A DNA stretch of 35,113 bases from Candidatus Poribacteria bacterium (GCA_022823085.1 JAJDXV010000044.1:1-35113), one strand, 5' to 3'. Numbered from the stretch's first letter, positions 1-8,198 are shown. Numbers and translations: made by a program. The notes: generated from the letters alone by a model not told the origin.

Positions 1-89
1 AAGCCCGCTGATATATTGTGTTAATAAAAACCTAAAAGGACAACATTTTTCCTAAACGTTTTTGTTTCTAAATCGTCTAAACATATAAA

Positions 90-360
90 GGCAAGTCGGA
101 AGTGTCTGCCTTATGGGACACGTTGATTATATCCGTGTCCAAGTAACTCGAAGACTTTAGGACGCTCGTTCTACTTCCGAAGTCGGAAGCGTCTGAGGTT
201 CTATCCGGGAAGCGTAGAGTAATCTTCCTAAACGCCCGCTTGGGGCGTGCAGTGGCGGATAGGTAAAGTTACGAGCCAAGACTGCGGAACAGCAAAGCGA
301 AAAAAGGTTGGGCAACTCTTAACAGCCCAATGCTTTAGCTTTGGGTACTTGACTATCGTG
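90..360 (+). ncRNA. probable omega-RNA / right end of an IS200/IS605 (TnpB) element, tnpB not visible
   Basis: About 250 bases of higher-GC, structured sequence sit between AT-rich flanks. The end has the look of an IS200/IS605 right end: a hairpin at about 328-346 (CCCAATGC, loop TTTA, GCTTTGGG, one mismatch) followed by TACTTGAC. Just upstream lies a GGTTGGGCAACTC-type stem at about 307-319. A 16-base direct repeat (AAGTCGGAAGYGTCTG) occurs at about 93-108 and 180-195. In IS605 elements the omega-RNA ends at the right end, and the bases that follow act as the guide. No tnpB frame reaches this RNA: all three plus frames stop within the first 60 bases, so the gene either lies left of the window or has been lost. 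The family assignment is by recall of similar right ends and is not certain. Confidence 0.5.
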
Positions 361-445
361 TAAGTCCTAATATTTACACTGTGTATGTTTAGTCCATTTC
401 TGCAAGTCCAAAACGACTTATTCCCTACAAAAAAGGCTTGAGTGT

Positions 446-772
446 TTATTTGAAAATAGCGACGGCAATGGAGATAAGTAACGCACCAATAGCACATGCG
501 GCCGTTATCCAGTTTCGCATTCCCGAAATCGCTTGTTGCTTACCCGTGAGTTCCGATATACCGTTCTCAACAGTGCGGAGTCGGGCATCCATTTCATCTA
601 ACCGAGTATCCACCCTATCCAGACGCTGATTGACTTCATTAAAACGCTGGCTGATTTCATTAAAACGCTGGCTGATTTGATCAAAACCGTCTTTCATCAA
701 TTGGTAGAGTTCGTCATTTGTCATTTCTTCTGTTTGTTCTCCTTTGGCTTTTTGATAAAAATCATACCACAT
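446..772 (-). CDS. small coiled-coil protein with C-terminal membrane anchor
   Basis: 108 residues. An acidic N-terminus is followed by a heptad-like coiled coil (about residues 30-75: repeated ISQRFNE, then NQRLDRVDTRLDEMDARL), a short linker, and one transmembrane helix at the C-terminus (about residues 88-107). Two identical ISQRFNE heptads are encoded by a perfect 21-base tandem duplication. The ATG lies 3 bases after the stop of the helicase gene, so the two are probably co-transcribed and perhaps translationally coupled. The architecture resembles small haemolysin XhlA-like or membrane-tethered coiled-coil proteins, but no specific function can be assigned. Confidence 0.7.
   Translation of the reverse strand: MWYDFYQKAKGEQTEEMTNDELYQLMKDGFDQISQRFNEISQRFNEVNQRLDRVDTRLDEMDARLRTVENGISELTGKQQAISGMRNWITAACAIGALLISIAVAIFK
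635..676. repeat. 21-bp perfect tandem duplication inside the coiled-coil gene
   Basis: The units at 635-655 and 656-676 are identical and in frame. They add exactly two heptad turns (ISQRFNE twice) to the coiled coil, so copy-number change would alter its length by 7 residues without a frameshift. Confidence 0.9.
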
Positions 773-775
773 TTC

Positions 776-2503
776 CTATTTTGTGTCACCTTCTTTTTTT
801 ACTTTTCTTCTCGCCCGCCAATAGGCGAATTGACGGAGATAGTAACCGACATTTTTCCGAATCTCCTCAAACTCTGGCACAAACGGACACCTTCCACCGA
901 GAACGACAAGTTCCCTCTTGGCACGCGTCATTGCGACGTAGAAGACCCGACGCTCCTCTGTCAGTGTGCTATCGCGACGCGGAAACCGACGTTCCAATGT
1001 GTTATGGACGAGGATAACCTTCTCCCATTCTCGCCCTTTCGCTTTGTGAATTGTTGTTATTTCAGGGGCCGCTGGATGGTTGGCGAGCATCGCTTGAATC
1101 TGATCAGTTTCGTAGTTGGTGCGCGCTAAAACGGCAGTCTCTTCCGACGATTCCAACTCACGTGATAATGTGGCTGCGACCGTTTCAGGTGTCGTTTCGA
1201 CGATCTTGATATGCTGTTTGACCGGATTGTAGGCGCGGAGGTCTTTGTGGATTCGGGGTGCGTTGCGTTCAATCAACGCTCTGGCGTGTTCAACAATCGT
1301 TGATGTCGAACGGTAATTGCGTGTGATCTCATATTTTGTTACCGCCTCCCTATCCGTGAATGCCAGCATAATCTCTGAGTTGCCACCGCGGAACCCATAG
1401 ATCGCCTGATCGTCGTCACCGACAGCGAAAAGGTTCTCGGATAGGCGTGAAATCAGTCGGAAATCGGCGGGAGCAATATCTTGGAATTCGTCAACGAGTA
1501 CGTACGGATATTTATCGCAGTAGGTTTGACGGAGGTCAGGGTTCGTCTCAAGTAGGTTTGCGGCGTGGATGATCATATCCTCGAAATCGACAGCGTTCGC
1601 TTCCGTTTTCAGGTTTTCGTATTTGATAGCAAATGCTCGCGCGACGGGATCGTTAAGCCTTGTGGGATCGAACAGTCCCGTGGTGACCTGTCTCTTCGCT
1701 CGCATGACAGTCTCTTTTATTCCGTCGAAACGGTCGCGGAGGTTCTCGAAATCGGGGTGTGTATCAAAATGCACTTCATAAGGGATACCAAAATGTTGGC
1801 AGAACATCTCAAGGACGATCTGATTGCTATACTGCACCCGTAGCGGGTCTGCGCGGTTGAACACACCGGCGCTTTCTCTATAATGCGCGATCCAGTGTGC
1901 TTCCCGACGATTCGCTTCTCGCCCCGGCACACGTTCAATTACCTCAAAACTGAATTGCGTCACACCTTCGGATCGGATCGCCTGTCGGAGCCTGTCGTTT
2001 GATGCGTGCGTGAAATGCTCCTTTTTCCGCCGTTCCGGGTTCGTGGTCTGCCCGATGTAGCATTTACCGGTCTTTTTGTTCTCGATTTTATAGATAGCAA
2101 CATCGGTTGTGGCGGCTTCACGTTCAATCTGTCTCTGTTCCTCCGCGATGATTTGCTCAATCTGTCCTGCCCAGATGTCTGGGATTCGGTTGAACCCTGC
2201 GCGTTGGTGGTTTTCGGTGATAATGTCTTTACCGAAGGCGTGGAGTGTACGGATGACAGGTTTGCTGGATGCGGTGTAATTTGATGCTGTGAGTGCGCGT
2301 CCGATACGGGTTTCCATCTCTTCAACGGCTTTTCTGTTGAAAGCGATGGCAAGAATATGTGAAGGTGGGATATTATGCGTCTGGATGAGATTCAGAATTC
2401 GTGCCGTAACGACTGTCGTTTTACCGCTGCCGGGTCCCGCGATGACGATTGCGGGTCCTGTAACGTGGTTGACGGCTTTCTCTTGGTTTCTATCAAGGTT
2501 CAT
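776..2503 (-). CDS. UvrD/Rep-type SF1 DNA helicase with an embedded GIY-YIG nuclease domain
   Basis: 575 residues. The SF1A helicase motifs are all present: Q-like motif NQEKAV (6-11), Walker A AGPGSGKTT (22-30), LAIAFNRKAVEEM (51-63), Walker B VLVDEFQD (335-342), motif III VGDDDQAIYGFRGG (361-374), RNYRST (395-400), motif V TIHKAKGREWE (484-494) and motif VI RRVFYVAMTRAKRE (518-531). Between motif Ia and Walker B, at residues about 134-217 (about 1853-2104), sits a GIY-YIG domain. It has AIYKI and CYIGQT (the GIY/YIG pair), R158/R159 with H163 (RxxxH), E201 in REAHWI, and a terminal FNR. The catalytic residues expected of GIY-YIG nucleases are therefore kept. The insertion falls where SF1A helicases carry subdomain 1B. 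At 575 residues the protein is shorter than UvrD (about 720), with a reduced 2B region. Role inferred: DNA unwinding coupled to nicking, in repair or defence. The coiled-coil membrane gene follows directly downstream. Confidence 0.9.
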   Translation of the reverse strand: MNLDRNQEKAVNHVTGPAIVIAGPGSGKTTVVTARILNLIQTHNIPPSHILAIAFNRKAVEEMETRIGRALTASNYTASSKPVIRTLHAFGKDIITENHQRAGFNRIPDIWAGQIEQIIAEEQRQIEREAATTDVAIYKIENKKTGKCYIGQTTNPERRKKEHFTHASNDRLRQAIRSEGVTQFSFEVIERVPGREANRREAHWIAHYRESAGVFNRADPLRVQYSNQIVLEMFCQHFGIPYEVHFDTHPDFENLRDRFDGIKETVMRAKRQVTTGLFDPTRLNDPVARAFAIKYENLKTEANAVDFEDMIIHAANLLETNPDLRQTYCDKYPYVLVDEFQDIAPADFRLISRLSENLFAVGDDDQAIYGFRGGNSEIMLAFTDREAVTKYEITRNYRSTSTIVEHARALIERNAPRIHKDLRAYNPVKQHIKIVETTPETVAATLSRELESSEETAVLARTNYETDQIQAMLANHPAAPEITTIHKAKGREWEKVILVHNTLERRFPRRDSTLTEERRVFYVAMTRAKRELVVLGGRCPFVPEFEEIRKNVGYYLRQFAYWRARRKVKKEGDTK

Positions 2504-2553
2504 GTTCTCTCACGATACCACATTCTGATAAACACGTCAAATCTAAATTTAAC

Positions 2554-2988
2554 TCACTTCGGGATGCGGCGGACCCACAGCATCAGTGCCACATTCATCG
2601 CACCGATAAAGCCGAAGACGTAGGATTGGATGCCAACCAACATATCAAGTGAGCGGATGAGGAAAGGACAGAAGATCGGTAAACCGAGCGCCACACAGGT
2701 GTACATGGTAAGAAGTTTCGCACCTTTCGCGTCCCAGAAGGTTATCTGCCGTTTTAAAACCTTTAAATACGATTGTTGCCACAACCGAGATGTCCACTTC
2801 CCCTGCATAAACCCTAAACCGATCCCTAACCCGTAGCCGAGACTCGACCAACGTAAATCAATGCGTACATCATAAGAGAGCGCGACGACCCAAAGGAGTT
2901 GTCCAAGCACTGAAATCACTATAAACGCCCAAAAGATAGGCATCTTCATATAAAATGGAAGGAGGCGACGTGATAATTTGTTTGACAT
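2554..2988 (-). CDS. hypothetical inner-membrane protein, about four membrane spans
   Basis: 144 residues. A basic N-terminus (KLSRRLLPFY) is followed by a hydrophobic span at about 17-38, a glycine-rich span at about 50-62, a span at about 92-112 and one at about 117-136, ending in a basic RRIPK tail. I do not recognise a family. There is no clear ribosome binding site before the ATG. The gene lies 50 bases upstream of the helicase on the same strand, so it may head the helicase / coiled-coil unit. Confidence 0.65.
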   Translation of the reverse strand: MSNKLSRRLLPFYMKMPIFWAFIVISVLGQLLWVVALSYDVRIDLRWSSLGYGLGIGLGFMQGKWTSRLWQQSYLKVLKRQITFWDAKGAKLLTMYTCVALGLPIFCPFLIRSLDMLVGIQSYVFGFIGAMNVALMLWVRRIPK

Positions 2989-3110
2989 GTTTTTAACTAT
3001 TGCGGTGCGTTCGCTTTCGCCGAGACCAAAACGGGTTACGCCTTAACTCGGAAATTGTCTGGAGATTACGGTAGAAAAAGCAGATAAAAAAGCGTGAGGG
3101 CAGTTTACGC

Positions 3111-3914
3111 CTACAAGAGATTCAGTTTGGCGTAATTAACAGCGTTTTTGAAGATAGCGAGTCCGTCGCCCTCCTCCGAGGCAGTGTCTTGTGCTTGTGC
3201 GAATCGGGTCCAGCGTGGGTGATTCCATATCGTTAGGAACCGCTCCGGGTGTGGCATCATCCCGAAAATCCGACCCGTTGTGTCACAGATACCAGCGATG
3301 TCGGCATCCGAACCGTTCGGATTCTTCGGATACGCACTGTCGGCATACCGAAACACGACTTGCTTGTTCGCCTCTAATTCAGTCAACACATCTACAGGTG
3401 CGGTGAACCGTCCCTCAGCATGTGCAACAGGGAGATAGACGCTCGATTTGATGTCTTTTGTAAAGACACACCGACTCTCTTGGGTCTCTAAATCTACCCA
3501 CCGACACTCAAACTTTGCAGAGGTATTCATGGCGAGCGTCGCGCGCTGTGCCATCTCCGAAGTACCGTTGTTAGATGTGGACACACCGGGTAACAAACCC
3601 GTCCGAACAAGCACTTGGAACCCGTTGCATATACCGATAACCAATTTACCATCTGCGACAAACTGGTTGAGCGCGTCTGTTAGTTTGTGTTTCATCTCGA
3701 CTGCCAACAGAATACCTGCAGAAATATCGTCGCCGTAGGAGAAACCACCCGGAATGGCGAGGATCTGATAGTCGGATAGATTAACTTTACCGGATATGAG
3801 GTTTTGGATATGGACTAACGCGGTCTCCGCACCGGAACGTTGGAACGCCGTATCCGTTTCTGCGTCGCAGTTAGTCCCCGCAGTTCGTAAGATGAGTACT
3901 TTAGGGTTCGTCAT
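3111..3914 (-). CDS. purQ: phosphoribosylformylglycinamidine synthase subunit PurQ
   Basis: 267 residues. It is the glutamine amidotransferase subunit of FGAM synthase (fourth step of de novo purine synthesis), which releases ammonia from glutamine for PurL. Class I amidotransferase features are visible: AIPGGFSYGDD near residues 53-63, the nucleophile C96 in GICNGFQV, and the His-Glu pair H222/E224 in MMPHPERFL. Length fits the longer PurQ forms (about 225-265). An AGGAGG ribosome binding site lies five bases before the ATG. purL lies upstream on the same strand, separated by 167 bases that contain a MITE. No purS is visible in the window, although PurQ/PurL systems of the separate-subunit type normally need PurS. 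Confidence 0.95.
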   Translation of the reverse strand: MTNPKVLILRTAGTNCDAETDTAFQRSGAETALVHIQNLISGKVNLSDYQILAIPGGFSYGDDISAGILLAVEMKHKLTDALNQFVADGKLVIGICNGFQVLVRTGLLPGVSTSNNGTSEMAQRATLAMNTSAKFECRWVDLETQESRCVFTKDIKSSVYLPVAHAEGRFTAPVDVLTELEANKQVVFRYADSAYPKNPNGSDADIAGICDTTGRIFGMMPHPERFLTIWNHPRWTRFAQAQDTASEEGDGLAIFKNAVNYAKLNLL

Positions 3915-3960
3915 TTTTACCTCCTATGAATAGAACACACAACTTGCTTAAAAGTTACGT

Positions 3961-4081
3961 AGGACTTACGAACGCTTCTTAAAGTCCCCCTGATAAGGGG
4001 GATTTAGGGGGTTTAAAATATGGAAAATACTGTTTGTTTGCGTCCAAATGTCGGATATTTGCTCAGTTTGCGTAAGTCCTA
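3961..4081. mobile_element. MITE, family A (AGGACTTACG ends), with GATA-loop hairpin core
   Basis: The ends are AGGACTTACG (3961-3970) and CGTAAGTCCT (4071-4080), perfect inverted repeats, about 120 bases apart. The core carries a CCCCCT-GATA-AGGGGG hairpin (family B) near 3986-4001. The flanks TTACGT (left) and TTACGA (right) suggest a 5-6 bp target duplication. The right flank holds the purL stop codon (TAA, 4082-4084), so the element sits immediately behind purL, in the purL-purQ gap. It encodes no protein. Confidence 0.8.
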
Positions 4082-6490
4082 TTACGAATGCAAAGGCGTT
4101 TGCCATGCAGACTTCAGGACATCAATTGAGGTTTCGATGATCGGATGCCCCGCTTTTCCTACGATGACGAATTCCGGTGCCTCCGTGACGGTGCCGAGGT
4201 AGCCTATCGGTACGCCTGCCATACAATTTTCGTAAGCGTCTCGGTGTTGCGGCTCGACCTCCACAATAAAACGGCTGTTCGACTCCGAAAACAGAAGAGA
4301 GTCGTCAGCCTCGGTCCCGTCGCCTGTCGGAACGTTATCAAGATTCAACGTCATTCCGTATCCGCCTGCGAATGCCATCTCCGCTGCTGCCACACCGATA
4401 CCCCCCTCGGAGCAGTCGTGACAAGAACGCACCAATCCACTGTTGATAGCACTGCTGAGCCGATCCATTGTCCGTTTAGCCGCATCCGGTCGGACGACAG
4501 GCGCGTTGTTCCCGATAAACCCGTGGATACCGAAGTAGTGTGAACCGCCTAATTCGGCGTAGGTGTCGCCGACGACATAGATGAGATTACCGGGTGCTTT
4601 TACATCCATTGTAACGGCGTTACGGATGTCAGGGATGACACAAATCGCCGATATAAGCAGCGTTGACGGAATCGCGCGTTGTTCGCCGGTGGTTGTATCT
4701 CGATATTCATTATAGAGGCTATCTTTCCCGGAGATGAAGGGTGTACCGTAGGCAGTTGCGATGTCATAACACGCCTTCGCCGCTCGGACCAACTCGCCGA
4801 GCCGGTCCGGTTTGTCCGGATTGCCCCAACAAAAGTTGTCGAGTAACGCTGTCTTTTCGACCGTTCCACCGACAGCGACGATGTTGCGTAAAGCCTCATC
4901 AATCGCCGATGCCGCGCTGAGATACGGGTCCACGTCGCTGTATTTTGGGTTGATACCGTTGGCAATGATAACGCCTTTCCGACTCCATAAAACTGGGGTG
5001 ATAACGCACGCATCACCGGGGCCATCGTTCTCTACACCGACGAGCGGATTGATAACCACACCGCCTTGCACACCGTGGTCGTATTGGCGAATGACGGATT
5101 CTTTACTGGCGATGTTCGGACTTGCGAGCAGTCGTTTGAGATCGTCCGTGTAGAAGGGGTTTCCAACCCCGATGCCTTCGTCGCGGGACGGCATCTCTGG
5201 GTGCTTCGGTGGCTGCCAAACCGCCGCTTTCACAGGTTTCGGAAGCCCGTTATGCAGGAATTCCATCTCTAAATCGGCGACAATCGCGCCTTCATAGAAA
5301 ACTTGCAACCTGTGTGTATCCGTGAAAGTTCCGAGGACAGTCGCTTCAACGAATTCAGCCTCACAAATAGCCACAAGTTCCGATAGGTTTTCGGGTGGCA
5401 CGGCGATGACCATCCGCTCTTGTGCCTCGGAGAGCCAGATTTCCCACGGTGCGAGACCTTCATATTTCAGGGAGACGCGTTCGAGGTGTACCTCCGCCCC
5501 TATATGTTCCCCCATCTCACCGACAGCGGACGAGAACCCACCTGCACCACAATCGGTAATCGAACGATAGAGGTTGCGGTCGCGCGCCTGTAGCAACGCA
5601 TCGACAATCTTTTTCTCCATAATCGGGTTGCCGATCTGTACGACGCTACCGAGGCTTTCGGAGGTATCATCGAGTTCAGCGGAGGAGAAAGTCGCGCCGT
5701 GAATGCCGTCGCGTCCGGTTTGTCCACCGACAGCCACCACCAGATCGCCGGGTTCAACCGATTTCTCGCATCTGTTTCTCGGTATCAGACCGACGTTTCC
5801 ACAGAAGACGAGCGGATTGGCGGTATAGCGGGCATCAAAAAGGATCGCACCGTTCGCAGTCGGGATCCCCATCCGGTTGCCGTAGTCTCGCACCCCGGAG
5901 ACTACACCTTTAAAGACGCGTTTCGGGTGGAGTGTGCCTTTCGGCAGTGCCGCGTATGGCATATCCGGCATTCCAAAACAGAAGACATCCGTATTCAGGA
6001 TCGGTTTTGCACCCAGTCCTGTGCCGAGAGAATCGCGGATGACACCACCGATACCAGTACCTGCACCGCCGTAAGGCTCAATCGCTGAGGGGTGGTTGTG
6101 GGTCTCGACTTTGAAAACGAGGTTAAATGTCTCATCAAATTCGATGATACCTGCATTGTCCGAAAAGACCGAGACGCACCACGGTTTGTCAATATCTTCA
6201 GTGGCGCGTTGAATGTAGGTCGGGAACAACCCATCAATCTGTTCGGTTTCTTTGCCGTCTTCAGAATAACGGATGATGCTCTTGAACGTTTTGTGGACGC
6301 AGTGTTCCGACCATGTTTGCGCGATGGTCTCAATCTCTACATCGGTTGGGTTGCGTCCCAACGCGCCAAAATGCGTCTGGATCGTCTTCATCTCGTTCAG
6401 ATTCAGCGACAATGTTCCCTCTCGACTGATACGCATCAGTTCTGCATCGTCCGCATTTAGAATGTTTATTTCGTTAACCGTATTGGACAT
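4082..6490 (-). CDS. purL: phosphoribosylformylglycinamidine synthase subunit PurL
   Basis: 802 residues from the preferred ATG at 6490, which has GGAGG five bases upstream; a GTG directly before it would add one residue. PurL amidates FGAR to FGAM with ATP. Visible motifs: WSEHCVHKTF near 60-69, the substrate/ATP segment FKVETHNHPSAIEPYGGAGT, TDCGAGGFSSAVGEMGEH, and a second half with DNFCWGN, FISGKDSLYNEY and SCHDCSEGGIGVAAAEMA. This is the AIRS-fold tandem arrangement. The protein starts almost directly at the linker segment (RISREGTLSLNLNEM); the longer PurL forms carry a PurS-like domain before this point, and none is present here. A separate purS would be expected elsewhere in the genome. 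A MITE abuts the stop codon. Confidence 0.95.
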   Translation of the reverse strand: MSNTVNEINILNADDAELMRISREGTLSLNLNEMKTIQTHFGALGRNPTDVEIETIAQTWSEHCVHKTFKSIIRYSEDGKETEQIDGLFPTYIQRATEDIDKPWCVSVFSDNAGIIEFDETFNLVFKVETHNHPSAIEPYGGAGTGIGGVIRDSLGTGLGAKPILNTDVFCFGMPDMPYAALPKGTLHPKRVFKGVVSGVRDYGNRMGIPTANGAILFDARYTANPLVFCGNVGLIPRNRCEKSVEPGDLVVAVGGQTGRDGIHGATFSSAELDDTSESLGSVVQIGNPIMEKKIVDALLQARDRNLYRSITDCGAGGFSSAVGEMGEHIGAEVHLERVSLKYEGLAPWEIWLSEAQERMVIAVPPENLSELVAICEAEFVEATVLGTFTDTHRLQVFYEGAIVADLEMEFLHNGLPKPVKAAVWQPPKHPEMPSRDEGIGVGNPFYTDDLKRLLASPNIASKESVIRQYDHGVQGGVVINPLVGVENDGPGDACVITPVLWSRKGVIIANGINPKYSDVDPYLSAASAIDEALRNIVAVGGTVEKTALLDNFCWGNPDKPDRLGELVRAAKACYDIATAYGTPFISGKDSLYNEYRDTTTGEQRAIPSTLLISAICVIPDIRNAVTMDVKAPGNLIYVVGDTYAELGGSHYFGIHGFIGNNAPVVRPDAAKRTMDRLSSAINSGLVRSCHDCSEGGIGVAAAEMAFAGGYGMTLNLDNVPTGDGTEADDSLLFSESNSRFIVEVEPQHRDAYENCMAGVPIGYLGTVTEAPEFVIVGKAGHPIIETSIDVLKSAWQTPLHS

Positions 6491-6567
6491 CACTTCCTCC
6501 GCAATTTATGGTGAATTATAAAAATAAGTTGACATTTATCTATAACCCTGTCCTTCGCAAAGTCTTC

Positions 6568-6602
6568 AAAGTCCCCCTGATAAGGGGGATTTAGGGGGGT
6601 TG
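6568..6602. repeat. family B hairpin repeat (CCCCCT-GATA-AGGGGG)
   Basis: A short palindrome with a GATA loop is followed by a second G-run (ATTTAGGGGGG). Near-identical blocks occur inside the MITE at 3961-4081 and at about 26810-26837. It lies in the gap upstream of purL; whether it terminates transcription from the AlbA_2 gene side is not decidable, because no T-tract follows. Confidence 0.65.
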
Positions 6603-6630
6603 ACTTGGCATTCAGAGTGTATAAGCAATT

Positions 6631-7287
6631 CTAAAATTTACCATAGTTGTTGTCTTCTTGAAGAGATTTTGCTGCAAATATTGTCAAGCATAATTCTTCG
6701 TTAAAGAGTTCATAGATAGGTGTTTTTCCACTCAGTTGTTCGCTTTCGTTCAGAATGATTCCCACACCTTCACCACGTCGTTCTAAAAAGTGTCTCCGTT
6801 TCACCTGTCTCCCATCCCCATCGTCTAAAGCAATTTCCGAAAGTAGACGAGATAAGAGTTCATTACGCGTGGCTTGGCTATACAGTCGTGCTAACTGTTC
6901 TGTTGACATCTCTTTTTTGCATTTTTCTTTACGTGTGAAATAACCGTTAGGAGATTTATGAACAAAAAAACTGCGCGATACGGCAATTTTCAGTAGGTTT
7001 TTACCATCAAACCGTAGCTTCTCTGTGAAGATGGAAACGGTAGGTTCAATGCTGTCTTCGCATATTTCAACAACCGTTTTTTCTACGCTATCCAATTCCT
7101 GCAGTTCAAGACCGACAATTTCACTATAATCGTCAACACCGATAAGAAATACACCACCTTCGCCGTTTGCAAAAGCAGCGATTTCGTCTGCCATGCTGTC
7201 TCTGTGAGGCATCTCTCTTTTGAATTCAATCGTTGCGTCTTCGCCAAGCCTAATTTTTTCTATGAGTTCGGTTAGACTGTAAAGCAT
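6631..7287 (-). CDS. AlbA_2/Schlafen-type putative DNA-binding protein
   Basis: 218 residues. The N-terminus has the AlbA_2 (formerly AAA_4) signature: ATIEFKREMPH (18-28) and AAFANGEGGVFLIGVDD (37-53). The C-terminus ends with a LERRGEGVGIILNES...PIYELFNEE segment (about 169-200), which in longer family members forms the GHKL-like C-terminal part. The middle is compact, so this is a short family form. Such proteins are common in defence islands and as stand-alone regulators; the exact activity is unknown. A GGAG motif stands seven bases before the ATG. Its neighbours are small orphan genes and the broken restriction-modification gene. Confidence 0.75.
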   Translation of the reverse strand: MLYSLTELIEKIRLGEDATIEFKREMPHRDSMADEIAAFANGEGGVFLIGVDDYSEIVGLELQELDSVEKTVVEICEDSIEPTVSIFTEKLRFDGKNLLKIAVSRSFFVHKSPNGYFTRKEKCKKEMSTEQLARLYSQATRNELLSRLLSEIALDDGDGRQVKRRHFLERRGEGVGIILNESEQLSGKTPIYELFNEELCLTIFAAKSLQEDNNYGKF

Positions 7288-7439
7288 GACTCATCTCCAC
7301 TTATGACTTTCCTTGTCCGCAGCATAAGCAAAGCAAGCACGAATATCTATTTCGGTTAACTCGGGAAAATGTAAAAACGAAGCAAGCCTGCAAAGATTGG
7401 TCCACGGCAGCGGGATTACAAGAAGATGTCCAGATTAAC

Positions 7440-7853
7440 TCACTGATCATCTATTAGTTCATCATGTAATTCATAAACATACCTTTTTATACGCATGCAA
7501 ACTTCTTCTCTGCCCGGCATAGCCTTTGGATTTGCCCCGCTTCCAGGATGACCATATACACGCTTATCTTTGAGAGTGCTTTCTATTCTCAAAAGCACCT
7601 CACTTAAGAAACCTGTTGCAGGTCTAAGGGTCTGAAAGTCGCTGCTGGATTCTTCCACTATGCACATAGTTTTATATCGGTTCACATCTATACTTTCCAC
7701 CCCATTTTTTAGAAATTTAAGTGCCTCTATAGCACCTAAATTAGCATGATGTCTCGCTTCATCGTATGGAGCCGCTTGAACATTGTCTCCTTTCTCTTGG
7801 TATTCAGACAACAAGGTGTTAATTTCTGTAATAACTTGCAATTTTACGTCCAT
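7440..7853 (-). CDS. hypothetical protein, 137 residues
   Basis: A soluble, charged, probably mostly helical protein with no recognised motif; a Gly/Pro-rich loop (GHPGSGANPKAMPG) separates two helical parts. A GGAGG ribosome binding site precedes the ATG (GGAGGAAAAATTAATG). It follows a 54-residue gene on the same strand by about 40 bases, so the two are probably one transcript. No function can be given. Confidence 0.6.
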   Translation of the reverse strand: MDVKLQVITEINTLLSEYQEKGDNVQAAPYDEARHHANLGAIEALKFLKNGVESIDVNRYKTMCIVEESSSDFQTLRPATGFLSEVLLRIESTLKDKRVYGHPGSGANPKAMPGREEVCMRIKRYVYELHDELIDDQ

Positions 7854-7892
7854 TAATTTTTCCTCCGTAAGTATCCTTAATGTAAATAGGAT

Positions 7893-8057
7893 TTATGAGA
7901 GTGCGTTAATAACCGGAAGCACATCTTCTTCTGGCATTGACCTTAGATTCATGTGTTCATACATCATCGCACCAGTAGGTAGAGAGTCCATTGTATTGGG
8001 AATAAGGTATCTCAAGACCTCTAATTCTATTCTGGGTGTACTTGAAAAACTAAACAT
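7893..8057 (-). CDS. small hypothetical protein, 54 residues
   Basis: The reading frame from ATG 8057 to TAA 7893 encodes MFSFSSTPRIELEVLRYLIP, then a Met-rich acidic C-terminal half ending LPVINALS. The composition is gene-like and the stop lies 39 bases before the following 137-residue gene. No good ribosome binding site precedes the ATG, so the start is uncertain. A small gene directly upstream of a larger orphan gene inside a defence-like stretch could be a toxin-antitoxin or regulator pair, but nothing in the sequence proves this. Confidence 0.4.
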   Translation of the reverse strand: MFSFSSTPRIELEVLRYLIPNTMDSLPTGAMMYEHMNLRSMPEEDVLPVINALS

Positions 8058-8198
8058 AATAGACTCTATAATGATTTAATTTCGTGTTGATTTTTTCGCG
8101 TTTATTAGAACATTTTGGATTAAAATGCGGAAAAATGCCTCTACGAGAGTAGTTAAAAGACTATAATGTAAATTAATAAAATACTGAAAATTAATTTT

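Noticed and set aside
228..497. Minus-strand frame across the repeat end and the start of the coiled-coil region
   Set aside because: It overlaps the structured right-end sequence and a better-supported gene; its composition is not protein-like.
677..1129. Plus-strand open frames over the helicase gene
   Set aside because: They lie antisense to a gene with complete helicase motifs and show no domain-like composition.
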